Source: Promethearchaeota archaeon (GTDB lineage: Archaea > Asgardarchaeota > Lokiarchaeia > Sigyniarchaeales > SOKP01). From it: a stretch of 54,274 nucleotides of DNA. The stretch lies in contig SHMW01000002.1 in NCBI GenBank assembly GCA_008080735.1, forward strand, positions 1 to 54,274. Direction: 5' to 3'. The notes under the pieces are model-generated. The model was not told the origin of the DNA. It searched no databases and was given only the letters and a program-made list of their open reading frames with translations. The position numbers and the translations under genes were made by a program. Every line of letters starts with the position of its first letter. Position 1 is the stretch's first letter. Positions 10,001 through 18,443 of this stretch are shown one piece after another.

Positions 10001-10172
10001 TCTCACTGTTGCTTACGAATACTTCTGATTTGGCAAAACCAAATTGTTTCTCAACATCTGATCTTCGTTCCTTAAGTAGATCAATTTCTTCTACATGTTC
10101 CAAGGGCGCTCCTAAAAATGCAGGAGCTTGACTAGAGACCAATTCATCTTTACTAATTTTTTTAAATCCCAT
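7002..10172 (-). CDS. Giant coiled-coil protein with flanking beta-sandwich (DUF11-like) domains
   Basis: The 1056-residue product has a short N-terminal tail, one beta-rich domain (about 55-135), a very long and highly charged coiled coil (about 155-540), and a C-terminal half (555-1056) made of several beta-sandwich units. Their wording (for example VKNIGTTPMKGIMVKDIIP) is like DUF11/conserved-repeat domains. DUF11 modules are usually extracellular, yet there is no signal peptide or membrane anchor, so the protein is probably cytoplasmic. It lies between cheA and the unknown 287-residue gene and has a GAGGTAAGGA ribosome site. A scaffold or spacer for the chemosensory array, or a link to a filament, is plausible but inferred. 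Confidence 0.75.
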   Translation of the reverse strand: MGFKKISKDELVSSQAPAFLGAPLEHVEEIDLLKERRSDVEKQFGFAKSEVFVSNSENLKYEYSKNGTLINFIGTGSINVLNNSKKDRIWDVKLDYSSDDNLSLEKDKIINLGNFEPETNKKVNYQIKDSEDLVNPIKVFEKIKVMNIQTDDLGAKLKQKKLKKIEQEIQEKRETTKKKIKMSYGHKISSVEDKIHLKNNELDEALDKISKLSQKNKKLLNQAGLLKKEIDSLIEDKEKYKEKNISKYLNKNQFKEETETQLKNAKEKLEQITERIPEVKTEYSEKKAVNIENILNHYDPKIKKLRKEMENCIENNKKAKKKEEEWEEKQDKLKTELKEKKKEIKNLEKEKKKATKDIEDEAKINIVEKEFDVQINDKRTQFEEIEKKLDEAEKKADEESERQKDLEDKIDDLEDNIEDLEDKKKNELESQNNKIDNSKKDTIETLEEKLQNTKNLISHLEKIKDTYDARIKELKAQLKENQENLKNINTKSDEWQEKKENVESEINSLRAKIVELNEQKENKLNKKLEEISQKEKERKEKILEGYHEITGEFVRDNYFLLFNQENRLKYSIFIENTSEDLVEDLRIAKQFSEEFRDFKYDSSSVSDVEIQKGSLIFSINSLEPGKKAEIIVYTSISPKNRQMIGTGNIQLSYIYKNQIMSNLEIDHLRGYSHAMHAMQIKEKETEPNKWRCSLIFKNNSEIDMELKSILVLDKDKETKYLDIDFNSNGGKLLAPQEKFISEEWEVADENEPKFFRKLEYSITHSVKKNAVIDLRLQESVFEIIDIHLDKKLSESEIKSFEEAEIQSKITVKNIGTTPMKGIMVKDIIPADFAPPEDLTQFQISTSSGRDISDHVSIEVVPDNLDHSIPHDVKISLNLDNIKSKVLIDVDEFLKISYPFKAIKPNHKKTYQFPLEVTHYYPQEKRSPENFYYLNESLETEKLPKLDIAHKRRDLLIGKEIFPGRDVDEFAISIIINNNSNIEVNDIDINDTISKSFEIVSANTKYEIMESEIEGTDMISFTVESILPYQEREIRYYVKSKDGEIMDQEKLESYLLS

Positions 10173-10225
10173 CTAATCCTTACCTCTTTGTATTATTTAT
10201 TATCGTTAAAAAAATTCAATTTTAA

Positions 10226-12313
10226 TTATTGTTCTATTTCTACTAAGCGTACAAGATCCTTCCTAAGGGAAGATATCAGATTTATGACATCTATTATCAA
10301 GCAGATAGAACCGTCACCAGTAATAGCAACACCTAATATGGATTGAAACTTTGAATATTTTGATTTAAACGGTTTAATAACCACTTCCATTTGTTGCAGA
10401 ATTTTATCAACAATGAATATTGCTGAATTGTGCTCATCCTTTTGACATAATATCGCAATTTTCTTTTTAGAATTATCATTGTTTATATTCAATTCTGATG
10501 ATTCATTTTCCGAAGAGAAATCAAAATATTCTCCTAATCTTATTACAGGGACCAATTCATTCGCGACTTTATAATGTTCCACTCCTTTTACATAATCAAT
10601 TTTTTCTCTATCATAGAAGTAAATCTGTTTGATATTATCTATGGGTACAGCAAAGAGATCTCCACCTACTTCGAATAATTGCGCCTTAAGAATTGCTCGT
10701 GTGAATGGGACGTCAATAGAAAATGTAGTTCCTTTACCAGGAGTGGTATAAAGATTAATCGACCCTCCTAATTCTTCTATCTTCTCCTCAACTATCGCTA
10801 AACCCATACCTCTGCCAGAAATTTGATTAGCAGCCCCTAAAGTTGAAAATCCTGGTTTAAAAATCAAATCCTTAAGGTCCTGATCTGTAAGTTTTTCAGC
10901 TTCCTCTGGAGTATATAATCCATTATTCACTGCTTTTCTTCGAATTCCCTCAAAATCTAACCCTCTTCCATTATCTTCCACAGTAATGTTAATTGATCCG
11001 GCTTTTCTTGTGGTTATCAGTTTTAATGTTCCTATTTCATCCTTTCCTTTTCTTTTTCTTTCTTTTGGGGTTTCAATTCCGTGATAAATCGCATTTCTCA
11101 GTAAATGGATAAGAGGGCTATTCAATTCTTCCAAGACGGTACGATCTATTTCCACATCTAAACCTCTAAGAACAAATTTTATCTTTTTCCCCGTATCCTT
11201 TGCAACATCCCTAACTAGTCTCCGATATCTCCTGAAAGTTTTTTCCACTCTCACTAATTTCAGTCGAAACACGATTTCTTGGATTTCTAAGAACAATTTA
11301 TCCATATTATCGAAAACCCGTGTTTCTTCTCTTCCTCTAGTTTCCTTCAATTGCTGGGAGATTTGATTCTTAAGAATAACCAGCTCGCCAAAGTAATCCA
11401 TTAATCTCTCCAGAGTTTCAATATCTACTTTCACTGAAGTTATTGTGCTTAATTCCTCTCCAAAATCATCATCTATTATAGATGAAATTCCTGTCTCAAA
11501 TGTTTCTTCAGCTTGATTGGTTTTTTGAGGTTCAGAAGCTGCCTTTTCTGCGCTAAACTCTTCGACATAACTATAAAATTCATTAGAACTAATTTCTTCT
11601 ATTTCTCTGCTTTCGATTTCTAGAATTTCGTCAATAGTAGCAGCGATTTTATCTTTTGTTTCTTTGGTCATAAAATAGATTTCAAAATCGTTGTCAAAAT
11701 TCCCCTTTTCTAATTTATCGGGGCTTGGGTTACTTGAACAAATCCGCCCAATCTCATTAAGCGCCCTGAATATTATAAATAACCTAACTTTTTTAAAAAC
11801 ACAAGTTGCTTGAATTTCAATTGCGATTTTATAAAAATTATAATTCTCTTTCTTCTCTTTTAATTTTTCTGGTGAAATTGGCTTATAAAACGTAATATCG
11901 TATTCTGACTTTTTATCCGCCTTATAATCTTTGAAAGTTTCTTCAATTTCCTGTAATACTTGTGCGTCTAAGTCTTTCTCGTTCCCTTTTTTGATACTAT
12001 TAACCAAATTCCTAATAACGTCATGGCTCTCAAATAAAAGATTGATATATTCGTCCTTCTTGTCTTTTCTTTTATTATATTTTTTGTTTTCGTCCAGAAA
12101 ATTTTCAAATATATGACAAAATTTAGAGAATCTGTCAAAACCTACCATCGCTGTTGAGCCCTTCAATGTATGGAATGCAAAGTAGAGATTTTGGATAGGA
12201 TCATCATCTTTGAAATTCTCCTCAAGGTCTAAGATATTTTTCTCAACCTTATTTACTAACTCTTCAGCCTCGTCAATAAATAATTTCATCTCTTTATCTT
12301 TTTTCGATGACAT
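10226..12313 (-). CDS. cheA: Chemotaxis histidine kinase CheA
   Basis: All five CheA parts are present in 695 residues. The Hpt domain carries phospho-acceptor His48 in FHTLKGS. A CheY-binding-like region (about 150-225) follows. The dimerisation helices cover about 290-350. The GHKL ATPase has its N-box near HLLRNAIYHG (about 405), G1 DNGRG (about 448) and G2 GRGMGL (about 499). A CheW-like regulatory domain runs from about 555 to the end. CheA autophosphorylates in response to receptors and passes phosphate to CheY and CheB. The ATG is preceded by GAGGTAA at good spacing. It lies 31 bases after cheY in the operon. No key residue is missing. Confidence 0.97.
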   Translation of the reverse strand: MSSKKDKEMKLFIDEAEELVNKVEKNILDLEENFKDDDPIQNLYFAFHTLKGSTAMVGFDRFSKFCHIFENFLDENKKYNKRKDKKDEYINLLFESHDVIRNLVNSIKKGNEKDLDAQVLQEIEETFKDYKADKKSEYDITFYKPISPEKLKEKKENYNFYKIAIEIQATCVFKKVRLFIIFRALNEIGRICSSNPSPDKLEKGNFDNDFEIYFMTKETKDKIAATIDEILEIESREIEEISSNEFYSYVEEFSAEKAASEPQKTNQAEETFETGISSIIDDDFGEELSTITSVKVDIETLERLMDYFGELVILKNQISQQLKETRGREETRVFDNMDKLFLEIQEIVFRLKLVRVEKTFRRYRRLVRDVAKDTGKKIKFVLRGLDVEIDRTVLEELNSPLIHLLRNAIYHGIETPKERKRKGKDEIGTLKLITTRKAGSINITVEDNGRGLDFEGIRRKAVNNGLYTPEEAEKLTDQDLKDLIFKPGFSTLGAANQISGRGMGLAIVEEKIEELGGSINLYTTPGKGTTFSIDVPFTRAILKAQLFEVGGDLFAVPIDNIKQIYFYDREKIDYVKGVEHYKVANELVPVIRLGEYFDFSSENESSELNINNDNSKKKIAILCQKDEHNSAIFIVDKILQQMEVVIKPFKSKYSKFQSILGVAITGDGSICLIIDVINLISSLRKDLVRLVEIEQ

Positions 12314-12344
12314 TGCAACAATTACCTCAGTTTTTTTTTCCTAT

Positions 12345-12731
12345 TTATTTATTATTTAATAGAGTTCTTTCTAATACTTCCAAAACTTGCTCATTTTTAA
12401 AGGGCTTTTGAATAAAATCTTTTGCTCCTTTTTTGGCAGCTTCCAAAACAAGTGCTTCTTGCCCTAATGCTGAAACGACGATTATTTTCGCATTCTCATC
12501 AAGTTGTAACAATTCCTCGATAGTTTCAATACCGCCTTTTACTGGCATAACCAAATCCATTGTGACAAGATCCGGTTGTACCTCTTGGTATTTTTTAATT
12601 GCCTCTTCTCCGTCTCCTGCTTCTGCAACAACCTCACTGAAATCAGTTTTATTTATTATCTTTTTTAAGATATTTCTGGTAAACTGGGCATCATCTACGC
12701 ACATTATCTTTTTTTTATTATTTTTTGGCAT
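12345..12731 (-). CDS. cheY: Response regulator CheY
   Basis: A stand-alone 128-residue receiver with the full active site: acidic pair Asp13/Asp14, phospho-acceptor Asp59 in TMDLVMP, Ser87 in VSALG and Lys109 in IQKPF. There is no output domain, as expected for CheY, which acts by binding a target when phosphorylated. It sits between cheW and cheA. A clear GGAGAT ribosome site precedes the ATG. In other archaea the target is CheF at the archaellum motor; neither CheF nor archaellum genes are seen in this window, so the target is unknown. Confidence 0.95.
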   Translation of the reverse strand: MPKNNKKKIMCVDDAQFTRNILKKIINKTDFSEVVAEAGDGEEAIKKYQEVQPDLVTMDLVMPVKGGIETIEELLQLDENAKIIVVSALGQEALVLEAAKKGAKDFIQKPFKNEQVLEVLERTLLNNK

Positions 12732-12756
12732 ATTTATCTCCTTTTTTATTAAGTTT

Positions 12757-13347
12757 TTAATTTAAAGATTTAAGTTCTTTTTTTATCATTAATTGCTCAG
12801 TTTCGGTTAAAATTTTGCTTAAGTCCATCAATATTCGTGGTCTGTCCTCAAATTTAATAACACCTTTAATATATTCGATACTGATGCTGGTTTGGAAGAT
12901 CCCCCCCAAATCAACAATATCTTCAGTTTTAATTTGAGAAACATTGTAGATCTTATCCACGTAGAAACCAATATTTCTATTATTGACATTCACAATAATT
13001 ATGTATGTATTTTTGGAGTCTGAATCTTCTTTAGTTTGAGTTGGTGCTTTGGGCTTTTTCTTTTCTTCTCCTTCTTTTTGAGCTAATAGTTCACTTTTAG
13101 TTTTATAAAGGCGATAATCATCTAAATCCAATTTTTTTCGCAGATTTATTACATGGATAATCTCGCCTCTGTAATTATAAATACCATCGATGAAATCTAA
13201 ACTCTTTGGAAGTCTCCTAATTTGCCCTGCTTTGATAATTTCTTTTACATCCAGTAAATCAATTGCGAATTGTTCCCATCCAACTTCAAAAACAATAATA
13301 GAAACGTTTTCTCGCTCCTCATAAATTTCGTTCTGCATTTTTTTCAC
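12757..13347 (-). CDS. cheW: Chemotaxis adaptor CheW
   Basis: A single CheW domain in 196 residues: VFEVGWEQFAIDLLDVKEI, then IDGIYNYRGEIIHVINLRKKL (residues 53-73), then GFYVDKIYNV and the C-terminal ILMDLSKIL. A charged, proline-containing insert at about 77-113, unlike compact CheW proteins, interrupts the fold between beta strands. CheW couples receptors to CheA. It lies between the longin-like gene (18 bases) and cheY (25 bases). The reading frame opens with GTG at 13347; an in-frame ATG at 13338 preceded by AAAGTGA may be the true start. Confidence 0.93.
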   Translation of the reverse strand: MKKMQNEIYEERENVSIIVFEVGWEQFAIDLLDVKEIIKAGQIRRLPKSLDFIDGIYNYRGEIIHVINLRKKLDLDDYRLYKTKSELLAQKEGEEKKKPKAPTQTKEDSDSKNTYIIIVNVNNRNIGFYVDKIYNVSQIKTEDIVDLGGIFQTSISIEYIKGVIKFEDRPRILMDLSKILTETEQLMIKKELKSLN

Positions 13348-13365
13348 TTTTGTATTGAATTTATT

Positions 13366-14181
13366 TTATAGTTTAAAATATTGATTTAGTATATCTTCAA
13401 AATCTTCAAATGGAGAAATGTCTCCATTAAAATTCTTTAATTCGTTATCATAATTGCTGAAAAATTCATCAACAATCAAATACATATATCTTTTAAGTAA
13501 TTGATTAACTTTTTCGACAAGATATGCAAAAATAATATTTTTTTTAATTATTACATAAAATCTTTGATTTCCAAATACAATCTCTTTTAAATTCCCTCCC
13601 GATTCCTTTCCAATAATTTCTTTTGAAAAGGTCAATAAGGCAGATATAAATCCACTTATTTGGACATCTTTTTTCGCTAAATTTGCTTTCTTCTTGTCAA
13701 TTTTTGAAAAATATGGACTCCCGGAAGGGTTTAATATAAATATTCCTAACAAACCTTCGCTTCTTGGAATCTCCAAATATTCATTACATGATTCCTTAAC
13801 TTCTCCAGCGTCCATATCGGCGTTATATTGATTAAAAATCTTCCTTGAAACTAAATATAATTTTGTATAATTTACTTCACTTTCCTTATCGTCCATAAAA
13901 ATATTAACTATCTTGTTCTGGTTGCTATCTTCATAAAAATGAATAATAATAATATAATCATCTAAAGGAATAGTCGAATTCCCCTTAGTTTTTTGGGTAA
14001 TTTCACTTTTACATAACTCCATGATGTTTTGGATCAGGGGTACATCGAATCCCTTTTTATAAATAATATCATAATCGTGAGTCTTTCCTTCATTACAGAA
14101 TTTTAACATGCAAAATCCCATTAATTCAATAATGTTTTCCTTAAAGTCCATGTTCGATGCTTTATTTTTCATACCGATCAT
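13366..14181 (-). CDS. Longin/roadblock-like domain protein of the che operon
   Basis: No enzyme motif is visible. The C-terminal half (about 144-245) has the pattern of a longin/roadblock-like sensor domain: LLGIFILNPSGSPYFSK (strand-turn-strand), ISGFISALLTFSKEII (amphipathic helix), LKEIVFGNQRFYVII, IIFAYLVE, and a terminal helix with MYLIVDEFFSNY. The N-terminal half (75-120) also ends in a strand-helix pattern and may be a second, degenerate copy. Such folds commonly bind small GTPases. Its place between the MCP gene and cheW, in an operon that also encodes a Roadblock-GTPase, suggests a link between receptor and GTPase. The fold is inferred from pattern only. Confidence 0.5.
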   Translation of the reverse strand: MIGMKNKASNMDFKENIIELMGFCMLKFCNEGKTHDYDIIYKKGFDVPLIQNIMELCKSEITQKTKGNSTIPLDDYIIIIHFYEDSNQNKIVNIFMDDKESEVNYTKLYLVSRKIFNQYNADMDAGEVKESCNEYLEIPRSEGLLGIFILNPSGSPYFSKIDKKKANLAKKDVQISGFISALLTFSKEIIGKESGGNLKEIVFGNQRFYVIIKKNIIFAYLVEKVNQLLKRYMYLIVDEFFSNYDNELKNFNGDISPFEDFEDILNQYFKL

Positions 14182-14286
14182 TTTTCTTCAGTTCTAACCC
14201 TTTTTTTGTTAAAATAATGAAAAAAGATTGTGGATAAATAAAATAAAATTCCCACTTTTTTGGTTTAAATTTAAAAAACTTTTTGA

Positions 14287-15393
14287 TTAACTAGCCTCTT
14301 CTAGCTTTATTTTCTTTTTGCTTATCGTTTTGATTTTAGGTTTATCTGCGCTCCCTTTGACTCTTATACCTTCGGGTTCTGATTTGCTTTTTTGTTTTGC
14401 TTTCTTTTTTGTTTTTTTTGCGGTCTTTCCGTGAATATCTAATGATTCTTGTAGCTCCAATGCCAGTTTCTCCAGTCTCCTGCCTGTCGCCGAAATCTCG
14501 TCCATCGAAACTACTTGCTGATCTATTTCTGCTTTTACTTGTTCAAGCGCTCTTTCGTTTACTTCTTCATGCTCTTCGGCCTCTGAGAGCTCTTCTGTGA
14601 CTTCATCAATCGCTTGGACTGTAACTTCGATAAGTTTTTCAATATTTCGAATTTTTTCACTGGAACGTGCCACTGATTTTCTTGATTCTTCTGAAAGTTT
14701 TCGGACCTCATCCGCTACAACTGCGAATCCTCTGCCGTGCTCTCCTGCTCTTCCCGCTTCAATACTCGCGTTCAATGCGAGTAAGTTTGTCTCCTCAGAA
14801 ATACTGGTAATTATATCCATAACATCATCAATATCAGTTGTATGATCTAGAATCTCGTGGGCATTCTTATCAATGCCAGCCGCGTGCCTGTCAACTAATT
14901 TCAATGCTTTGACCTGTCCTTGGGCGGCTTTAACAAGCTTCCCTATTGTATCATCAATCTCGTGGGCATGTCTATCAACTTCCACTGCGCTTGCTTCTAA
15001 TTCTGCCGAGATATTTGCTACATTGATCGCAATCTCTTCCGCATTATCGACTAAATTCTCTAAGGAATGTTCGTGTTCTATGATTCTATTCTCAATAGTG
15101 ACGACAAACCCCATCACCATTATTAATCCTACATAAAACATGCTGAACGCTTCACCCATCATATCGAAAGCTAAAACGTCTGTGGAAAATCCATATTTGT
15201 CCAAGGCATTTGCAAGAGTATACATTGACCCACCGCAAGCAATTAAAAACCAGAAAATATCACTCAATGTTTTTCTTTTGAAATATATCCTCAGAGCTAT
15301 AATTGCAGAAAATATTGCAAAAATGAGAGCAATGAGGTTTAAAGTTCCATCTCTGTAATCTGCCATCAATTCCGCGGATATCTGTAGAAACAT
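14287..15393 (-). CDS. Methyl-accepting chemotaxis protein with minimal membrane domain
   Basis: Residues 200-233 are a canonical MCP hairpin tip ([20 protein letters not shown] then [13 protein letters not shown]), the CheA/CheW contact site. The flanking 110-320 are the two arms of the coiled-coil bundle. The membrane part is only three segments (about 18-37, 44-63, 78-100) with very short loops. There is no large extracellular sensor domain and no recognisable HAMP. The C-terminus (322-368) is Lys-rich and has no CheR-tethering pentapeptide. The ATG follows the stop of the 92-residue membrane gene without a gap and has GAGGTGG eight bases upstream, so the two are probably partners. It should signal to the CheA/CheW of this operon. 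Confidence 0.93.
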   Translation of the reverse strand: MFLQISAELMADYRDGTLNLIALIFAIFSAIIALRIYFKRKTLSDIFWFLIACGGSMYTLANALDKYGFSTDVLAFDMMGEAFSMFYVGLIMVMGFVVTIENRIIEHEHSLENLVDNAEEIAINVANISAELEASAVEVDRHAHEIDDTIGKLVKAAQGQVKALKLVDRHAAGIDKNAHEILDHTTDIDDVMDIITSISEETNLLALNASIEAGRAGEHGRGFAVVADEVRKLSEESRKSVARSSEKIRNIEKLIEVTVQAIDEVTEELSEAEEHEEVNERALEQVKAEIDQQVVSMDEISATGRRLEKLALELQESLDIHGKTAKKTKKKAKQKSKSEPEGIRVKGSADKPKIKTISKKKIKLEEAS

Positions 15394-15672
15394 TTAAATT
15401 CCACCTCTTTTCATAAATGCACTATAATATTCATAGAATAGAGCAGATGCAAAGGTAATCATAGTCAACATTATAAATACATGTTCTAGAAGATTTAATT
15501 CCTCTAAGCCAGGAACGGCTTCTAAATTTGTGAATATAAACACTAACCAAATACACAAACCAGCAGGAATAAATTTTAATAGCTCTCTATATCTAATCGC
15601 CGCAGCACCTAAAGAAATAATTGCTATACACATCATAATCAAAACAATGACTTCTACTATTTCAATTGCCAA
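15394..15672 (-). CDS. Small three-TM membrane protein, probable receptor partner
   Basis: The 92 residues contain three hydrophobic helices (about 5-26, 32-50, 63-86) with loops of only a few residues, an acidic/glycine turn between helices 2 and 3, and a short basic C-terminal end. It resembles no soluble family. It is the first gene of the che operon, and its stop codon abuts the ATG of the MCP gene, whose own membrane part also has three helices. Together they would give a six-helix bundle, so a split sensor is a reasonable inference. An unrelated membrane anchor is the alternative. Confidence 0.6.
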   Translation of the reverse strand: MAIEIVEVIVLIMMCIAIISLGAAAIRYRELLKFIPAGLCIWLVFIFTNLEAVPGLEELNLLEHVFIMLTMITFASALFYEYYSAFMKRGGI

Positions 15673-15760
15673 ATTTTATCACCTTATAAAATCTTCATTT
15701 TTTTTGTAAGTTTTTTTCCTCACAAAAGTTTACTTTTTGATAACAATATCCAAAAAGTTT

Positions 15761-15768
15761 TATTTAAA
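15761..15768 (-). promoter_or_regulatory. Candidate TATA box of the che operon
   Basis: On the minus strand the site reads TTTAAATA, a consensus archaeal TATA box, with purines (AAAGG) just upstream where a BRE would lie. Transcription would begin about 25 bases downstream and leave a leader of roughly 65 bases before the first che-operon gene. No experimental support is visible. Confidence 0.4.
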
Positions 15769-15966
15769 CCTTTGTTTTTACAAACCAAATATGTGAATTA
15801 CACATAAAAAGAAAAAAGGGAATCATATGAAAGCAGATAAAAACTTAAATAGCATAATAGTGACTACATTATTGAATTTTTGTACATTAAAGTAGCATTA
15901 TTTATAACAAATTAAATCTTTTATTATTTAATACTGCTTGAATTAAATTAGTATAATGAAAAGAAA

Positions 15967-16620
15967 ATGATTGCTAAAGACCAAATTAGTCATAATGATG
16001 AGGAGAGTTATGAAAAAGTAACTCTTGAATGTCCTATATGTGGAACTCGTAATAATTTACGCATTCCTTGCAAAATCATTAATGAAAGTAAACAATTAAC
16101 GACTATATCAATACCGAGGGGGCTTGTGTGCGATCATCATTTTCAAGCCTTCGTGGATAAAAACTTTCAAACTCGTGGCTATCAAAAGATTGATTTCGAG
16201 CTTTCCAGTATGGAATTTTATGAACAAAACATAGAACAAACTTCTGGGGATCAGGTGCAAAACCTCTCTTCCATACCAGCGTTCGAAGAAATCCTTAATT
16301 TATTACGCACAGCAGTTAAAGATAAAGACATTTTGGGGAGCGCTATCCTCACGGTAAATGGGAAAGTATTATATTCCTCATTACCAGAAAATACTCTTTT
16401 TAATACGATGAAGGAATTTGAAGTTAGAAACGAGAAAGAATTAGTAGCAGTCCGGCGTATGTTCCTGGAATTGGAAAATCGGATGAAAATTTGTTCTAAC
16501 TACATGGAATTGAATGATGTGAATTTTATTCTTGTCCTAGTTTTTTCTAAGAAAATAAAATTGGGAATGGGAAATTTGTTATTAAAAGATTTGTCGAAAA
16601 AAATTATTGCTAAAGTCTAA
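15967..16620 (+). CDS. Zinc-finger protein with C-terminal roadblock-like domain
   Basis: The N-terminus has a treble-clef-like set of metal ligands: CPIC (Cys22, Cys25), Cys35 and CDHH (Cys55 with His57/58). The C-terminal half (about 105-217) has the strand and helix pattern of a roadblock/longin-like domain (LGSAILTVNGKVLYSS, then a long helix, then VNFILVLVFSKKI and a last helix). The gene is divergent from the che operon, with a 294-base shared upstream region. It could be a regulator or partner for small GTPases. Zinc binding is well supported by the spacing; the C-terminal fold is moderately supported and the role is unknown. Confidence 0.55.
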   Translation: MIAKDQISHNDEESYEKVTLECPICGTRNNLRIPCKIINESKQLTTISIPRGLVCDHHFQAFVDKNFQTRGYQKIDFELSSMEFYEQNIEQTSGDQVQNLSSIPAFEEILNLLRTAVKDKDILGSAILTVNGKVLYSSLPENTLFNTMKEFEVRNEKELVAVRRMFLELENRMKICSNYMELNDVNFILVLVFSKKIKLGMGNLLLKDLSKKIIAKV

Positions 16621-16704
16621 GAATAATTGAAAAAGAAAATAAGTGAATAGTATATTCCAAAATTTTAATTTCCTGCTTTAAAGCTTTAGGTAAAGAATAA
16701 AAAA

Positions 16705-16721
16705 CTTTTTTTAAAAAAAAG
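16705..16721. terminator. Convergent U-tract terminators
   Basis: A run of seven T followed by eight A lies between the converging 217-residue and 503-residue genes. It supplies a U-tract to transcripts from both directions, the kind of signal used by archaeal FttA-dependent termination. It sits almost directly after the minus-strand stop. Confidence 0.35.
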
Positions 16722-16722
16722 G

Positions 16723-18201
16723 TTATTGTAATAGTTTTCCTGTTGATTTTGAGACTCGGATATCCCTCAACCGGGTTTCATCCTCTTTCAATCGGCTCCG
16801 CCCATTATTAACTATCGGATCTATAATCTCGTTGGGAAAAAGATTTTTCCCTAATAATTCAGTCATCTGCATAATATCGAGACAATTAAGGAGTTGTAAA
16901 CTCTCACATGCATAGTATAATTCCGTAATGAGATCAAAATTAATATCTTTGGATAAATCAGTAATCTCTAGGTTTCTAAAGATACGGGAGATCATTTTGT
17001 CGATTACTTTCCTTGTATTAAAATGGTCTAATTCATCAAGCATATGTTTGCAAAAAAGTACATAATAAGTTGCCTCAGCTGACATGAAACCGTCCCGATA
17101 TTGCTTAATCCCGTCTGGTGTAATTCGCTTTTCTATTTCTGATAAGATTGGGCGTATACGATTTTTATCTAATTTATCTAGCAATCCTAACTTTTTAAAA
17201 ATCATCAGTATTAATACCAATTGAGAGGTTTCTAAACTTTTTAGGTAATTGCTTTGAAAGAAAAGATCGTCCCCTTTCAAGAGCTCTTGGATTTGCCGTT
17301 CTGATAGTCCTAACTCTGTCATCCAAGAAGATTTAAAAAAGAAATACACTTGATTCGTTGCCTCTATAAGCGGGGCTTCAAATTCGTCAATATTTTCATC
17401 ATATATATTCAATAAAAAGTATTTAATGGTGTACTCATCCACAGGAATTTTTAAATAATGGGCTAAAAAGATTCCACAAAAATATAGATCCGGGTTTTTT
17501 AATGAGACTAAGGGAATCGTATCAAGCCATTCATCATAGTGTTTCTGTATATATTCTGAAATGTTAGAAAAGTCAAACATATTTTCCAAATTGAAAAAAT
17601 CAATTAAACGAAAAATCATATAAGAAAGCTGGAGTCTATCCCGTGGATCATCTAAGTTTTGTAGATTTTCAATTTCCCATTTGTTGTTAATTAGTTTCTG
17701 GATTATTTTATCACGAATTTTTAAATATTTCCGTAGACGTGCCTTTTTTGTAGATGATTTATCGAATAATTCTTTGAATTTCTTCAATTCTATAATAAAT
17801 TCTATGGAGAGAAAACCTTCGGACTTAAGAATCTCCATAATTTTAGCAGAATTATTATCAACCAAATAATTAATAAGCTTTTCAATAAATATCTCGTATA
17901 AAAATGGTGAGATCACTTCATATATTTTGTTGATATCTGCTCTATTCCCAATTCGCTCTTCAATATTTGTCTTCCAAATGCGGCATAGATGACTTTCAAT
18001 TTCCTCATCTCTAAATCCAAATTCACTAAGAGAATTATGGCAAAGACTAAGCAATTTTTGTAGGATTTGATCGGAATCTACCAAGAATTCACGTATATTT
18101 TCATGAATTTTTTGCTTGAAATAGTTATCAATATTATTATAGAAGAGATGAATTTCATTTGAACAGAGTTCGATAATTCTAATAAGTCCGTATGTTATCA
18201 T
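16723..18201 (-). CDS. Large all-helical protein, paralogue of the 34924-36408 gene
   Basis: About 492 residues, almost entirely helical, without signal peptide, cysteine motif or P-loop. It shares collinear blocks with the product of the 34924-36408 gene: IDNYFKQK/VDNYFKTK near the N-terminus, SLKNPDLYFCGIFLAH, QYRDGFMSAEATYYVLF and LYYACESLQLLNCL. The QYRDG...EATYYVL repeats recall the helix-turn units of alpha/alpha-toroid proteins such as prenyltransferase beta subunits and terpenoid cyclases, but catalytic motifs are not evident. I prefer ATG 18201 to the upstream TTG 18234, because it matches the start of the paralogue. The function is unknown. It converges with the zinc-finger/roadblock-like gene. 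Confidence 0.6.
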   Translation of the reverse strand: MITYGLIRIIELCSNEIHLFYNNIDNYFKQKIHENIREFLVDSDQILQKLLSLCHNSLSEFGFRDEEIESHLCRIWKTNIEERIGNRADINKIYEVISPFLYEIFIEKLINYLVDNNSAKIMEILKSEGFLSIEFIIELKKFKELFDKSSTKKARLRKYLKIRDKIIQKLINNKWEIENLQNLDDPRDRLQLSYMIFRLIDFFNLENMFDFSNISEYIQKHYDEWLDTIPLVSLKNPDLYFCGIFLAHYLKIPVDEYTIKYFLLNIYDENIDEFEAPLIEATNQVYFFFKSSWMTELGLSERQIQELLKGDDLFFQSNYLKSLETSQLVLILMIFKKLGLLDKLDKNRIRPILSEIEKRITPDGIKQYRDGFMSAEATYYVLFCKHMLDELDHFNTRKVIDKMISRIFRNLEITDLSKDINFDLITELYYACESLQLLNCLDIMQMTELLGKNLFPNEIIDPIVNNGRSRLKEDETRLRDIRVSKSTGKLLQ

Positions 18202-18443
18202 ATTTATATACTCGGTAATTAATTCTGTAAACAAAAAAATATTTTATCACAAATATCGACTAATCTTATAAAAATTTATTCTTATCGATACTTTTTATTC
18301 CTAACCGAAAAAACGAGTATAATAATAAATAGAAGAAGAATATATTCTGATTAAAATAATTTAGAATAACTAGGGGATTTAATAAAAAAAAAAAAATACA
18401 CTGGAAGAAAAATTGTTTTTTCTAAAATAGCTATACTAATCCC

